Source of the DNA: Jatrophihabitans sp. | GTDB lineage: Bacteria; Actinomycetota; Actinomycetes; Mycobacteriales; Jatrophihabitantaceae | Direction: 5' to 3' | NCBI GenBank assembly: GCA_036399055.1 | Contig: DASWNX010000039.1 | Coordinates: 1 to 64,000, forward strand | DNA: 64,000 nucleotides | Part shown: in pieces, positions 62,815 through 64,000 of the stretch | Layout: each line of letters starts with the position of its first letter | How positions within the stretch are numbered: position 1 is the first letter of the stretch | Notes under the pieces: generated by a model | Database searches by the model: none | What the model was told of the DNA's origin: nothing | What the model saw: the letters and a program-made list of their open reading frames with translations, nothing else | Made by a program: the position numbers and the translations under genes

Positions 62815-64000
62815 CTACGGTGAGGTGATCTGACCGTTCTGCGACGCCGCCGGACGGGCCGCGCCGGAGCCGTTGAGCCGGCCCAGCACCAGCGCCAACT
62901 GGATGGTGAAGGCGCCTCGGGGGTCGGTGGGCGCCTGCCCGCACAGCTCGGCGGCACGCCGTAATCGGTAGCGCACCGTGTTGGTGTGCACGAACAGCGC
63001 CCGGGCGGTGGTCTCCAGCGCCCGGCCGCCGTCGAGGTAGCTGACCACCGTGTCCAGCAGCACATTCCCGGCCTCGATCAGCGGTTGGTACACCGTGTCG
63101 ATCAGCTCCTGCTGGGCGCCGAGGTCACCGGCGATGGTCCGCTCGGGCAGCAGGTCATCAGCAGACACCGGGCGCGGCGCCGCGGGCCAGCCGGCCACCG
63201 CGCGCAGCCCGCTCAACGCCGTCGCGGTCACCTCCGCCGCGCCCTCGATCCCCGGCGCCGAACCGCCCACCACCACCGGCGCGTCGTCGAACTCCTGCAG
63301 GACCGCCCTGGCCGCGTCCAGCGGGTCGGTGATGCCGCCCAGGACGACGACCAGCCGGCCGCCGTGCACCCCGGCCAACACGTCGAAGCCCGCCCTGCGC
63401 GCCGCCCGGTGCACCGAGTCCAGCGCCTGGGTGGCGTCCAGGTCGATCGGCGCCGAGCCCACCACGGTGGTGACCGCGCCCTCGGCCCGCCAGCCCAGCG
63501 CGGCAAGCTGGCTGACCGGTGACCCCTCCTCGGTGGACCGCACGCCGCGTACCAGGCCGTCGATCACCAGCGCCTCGAGCCGGGCGTCCCAGCGGCCCCG
63601 GCTCTCGGCCGCGCCGGCGTAGACCCTGGCCGCGGCGAAGGCGATCTCGCGGGAGAAGCGCAACATGGCGTCGGCGACGTCCTGCTCCTCGCCCGGGCCG
63701 GCCAGGGACGGGACGTGCTCCTCGACCACCGCGATGGTCTGACGCACCAGCTCAACGGTCTGCTGCAGGGACACCCGGCGGGCCAGCTCACGCGGTGCGG
63801 TGCCGAACACCTCACCGGTCAGCCGCAGCACCTGATCGGGCGAGCGCAGCCATTCCACGAAGGAGCCGATGCCAGCCTGCGCCACCAGCGTGACCCAGGA
63901 GCGCTGGTCGGCGGGCAACCGGCGAAACCAGGCCAGTTGCTCATCCATCCGGGCCAGGCTGCGGGTGGCCAGCGCGCCGGAGGACTGCTCGATCCGGCTG
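62815..64000 (-). CDS. fasR: PucR-type activator of fatty-acid synthesis genes, FasR-like (5' end outside window)
   Basis: The frame is open from 62815 to the right edge, so the N-terminus is cut. An internal ATG at 63948 is not likely the start, because SRIEQSSGALATRSLARMDEQ upstream is coding-like. The C-terminal PucR helix-turn-helix is intact: ALFVHTNTVRYRLRRAAELCGQAPTDPRGAFTIQLAL. The central region (ASAVTTVVGSAPIDLD...GVHGGRLVVVLGG) is the GGDEF-like regulator part common to this group. In Streptomyces the equivalent gene sits upstream of fabD and activates the fabDHPF genes; the same arrangement here supports that role. Confidence 0.9.
   Translation of the reverse strand, partial: SRIEQSSGALATRSLARMDEQLAWFRRLPADQRSWVTLVAQAGIGSFVEWLRSPDQVLRLTGEVFGTAPRELARRVSLQQTVELVRQTIAVVEEHVPSLAGPGEEQDVADAMLRFSREIAFAAARVYAGAAESRGRWDARLEALVIDGLVRGVRSTEEGSPVSQLAALGWRAEGAVTTVVGSAPIDLDATQALDSVHRAARRAGFDVLAGVHGGRLVVVLGGITDPLDAARAVLQEFDDAPVVVGGSAPGIEGAAEVTATALSGLRAVAGWPAAPRPVSADDLLPERTIAGDLGAQQELIDTVYQPLIEAGNVLLDTVVSYLDGGRALETTARALFVHTNTVRYRLRRAAELCGQAPTDPRGAFTIQLALVLGRLNGSGAARPAASQNGQITSP

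Overview
The window is high-GC DNA from an actinomycete. The evidence is strongly GC-biased codon use, many GTG starts, and lineage-typical genes: a FasR-FabD-FabH-ACP-FabF locus next to a DUF3145 gene, DUF5302, DUF7455, a TIGR03084 protein and a BrkB/YihY protein. I cannot name the species from sequence alone.

Left part (about 1-24.7 kb): an enediyne-type polyketide gene cluster. The core operon on the minus strand runs UnbV-like (E4) > UnbU-like (E5) > iterative enediyne PKS (KS-AT-ACP-KR-DH-PPTase) > hotdog thioesterase (E10). The first three genes overlap by ATGA, and PKS and thioesterase are 2 bp apart. Two tandem DUF1702 (UnbL/E3-like) genes and a P450 lie on the plus strand further left. 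Around them are an AraC regulator, an acyl-CoA-dehydrogenase-fold flavin monooxygenase, an alpha/beta hydrolase and an HxlR+SCP2 regulator. Upstream of the core is a minus-strand block: TIGR03084 metal-binding protein, DUF5987, GMC oxidoreductase and an AhpD/CMD protein. An IS481-type transposase runs off the left edge, so the cluster may continue or be interrupted there. No sugar, aromatic side-chain, apoprotein or obvious export genes are seen here.

Middle (24.9-47.2 kb): a giant (2917 aa) DUF11-repeat protein with an LPRTG wall anchor lies divergent to the enediyne block. Then come housekeeping genes: Zn-dependent dehydrogenase, type-5 uracil-DNA glycosylase, YihY, FKBP lipoprotein, MDR reductase, DUF7455, universal stress protein and a sodium:solute symporter. 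At 42.5-47.2 kb is a divergent four-gene unit (GCS2-type carboxylate-amine ligase; two esterase-fold proteins; ATP-grasp ligase) that looks like an uncharacterised amide/peptide pathway.

Right part (47.2-58.3 kb): an ArsR-SRPBCC fusion with a perfect 20-bp operator palindrome, two lower-GC hypothetical genes, a GAF-PAS-GGDEF-EAL protein, a small secreted protein and a thiolase. Next comes a scarred accessory segment. It is flanked by 63-bp direct repeats of the DUF5302 gene 3' end and holds decayed oxidoreductase and methyltransferase fragments, a pseudo-tRNA-Ala beside an intact tRNA-Ala(TGC), hypothetical genes and a secreted FG-GAP protein.

Right edge (58.3-64 kb): the primary FAS-II locus (DUF3145, fabF, acpP, fabH, fabD, fasR), with fasR cut by the window end. 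Primary fatty-acid synthesis and the enediyne PKS share malonyl-CoA as extender.
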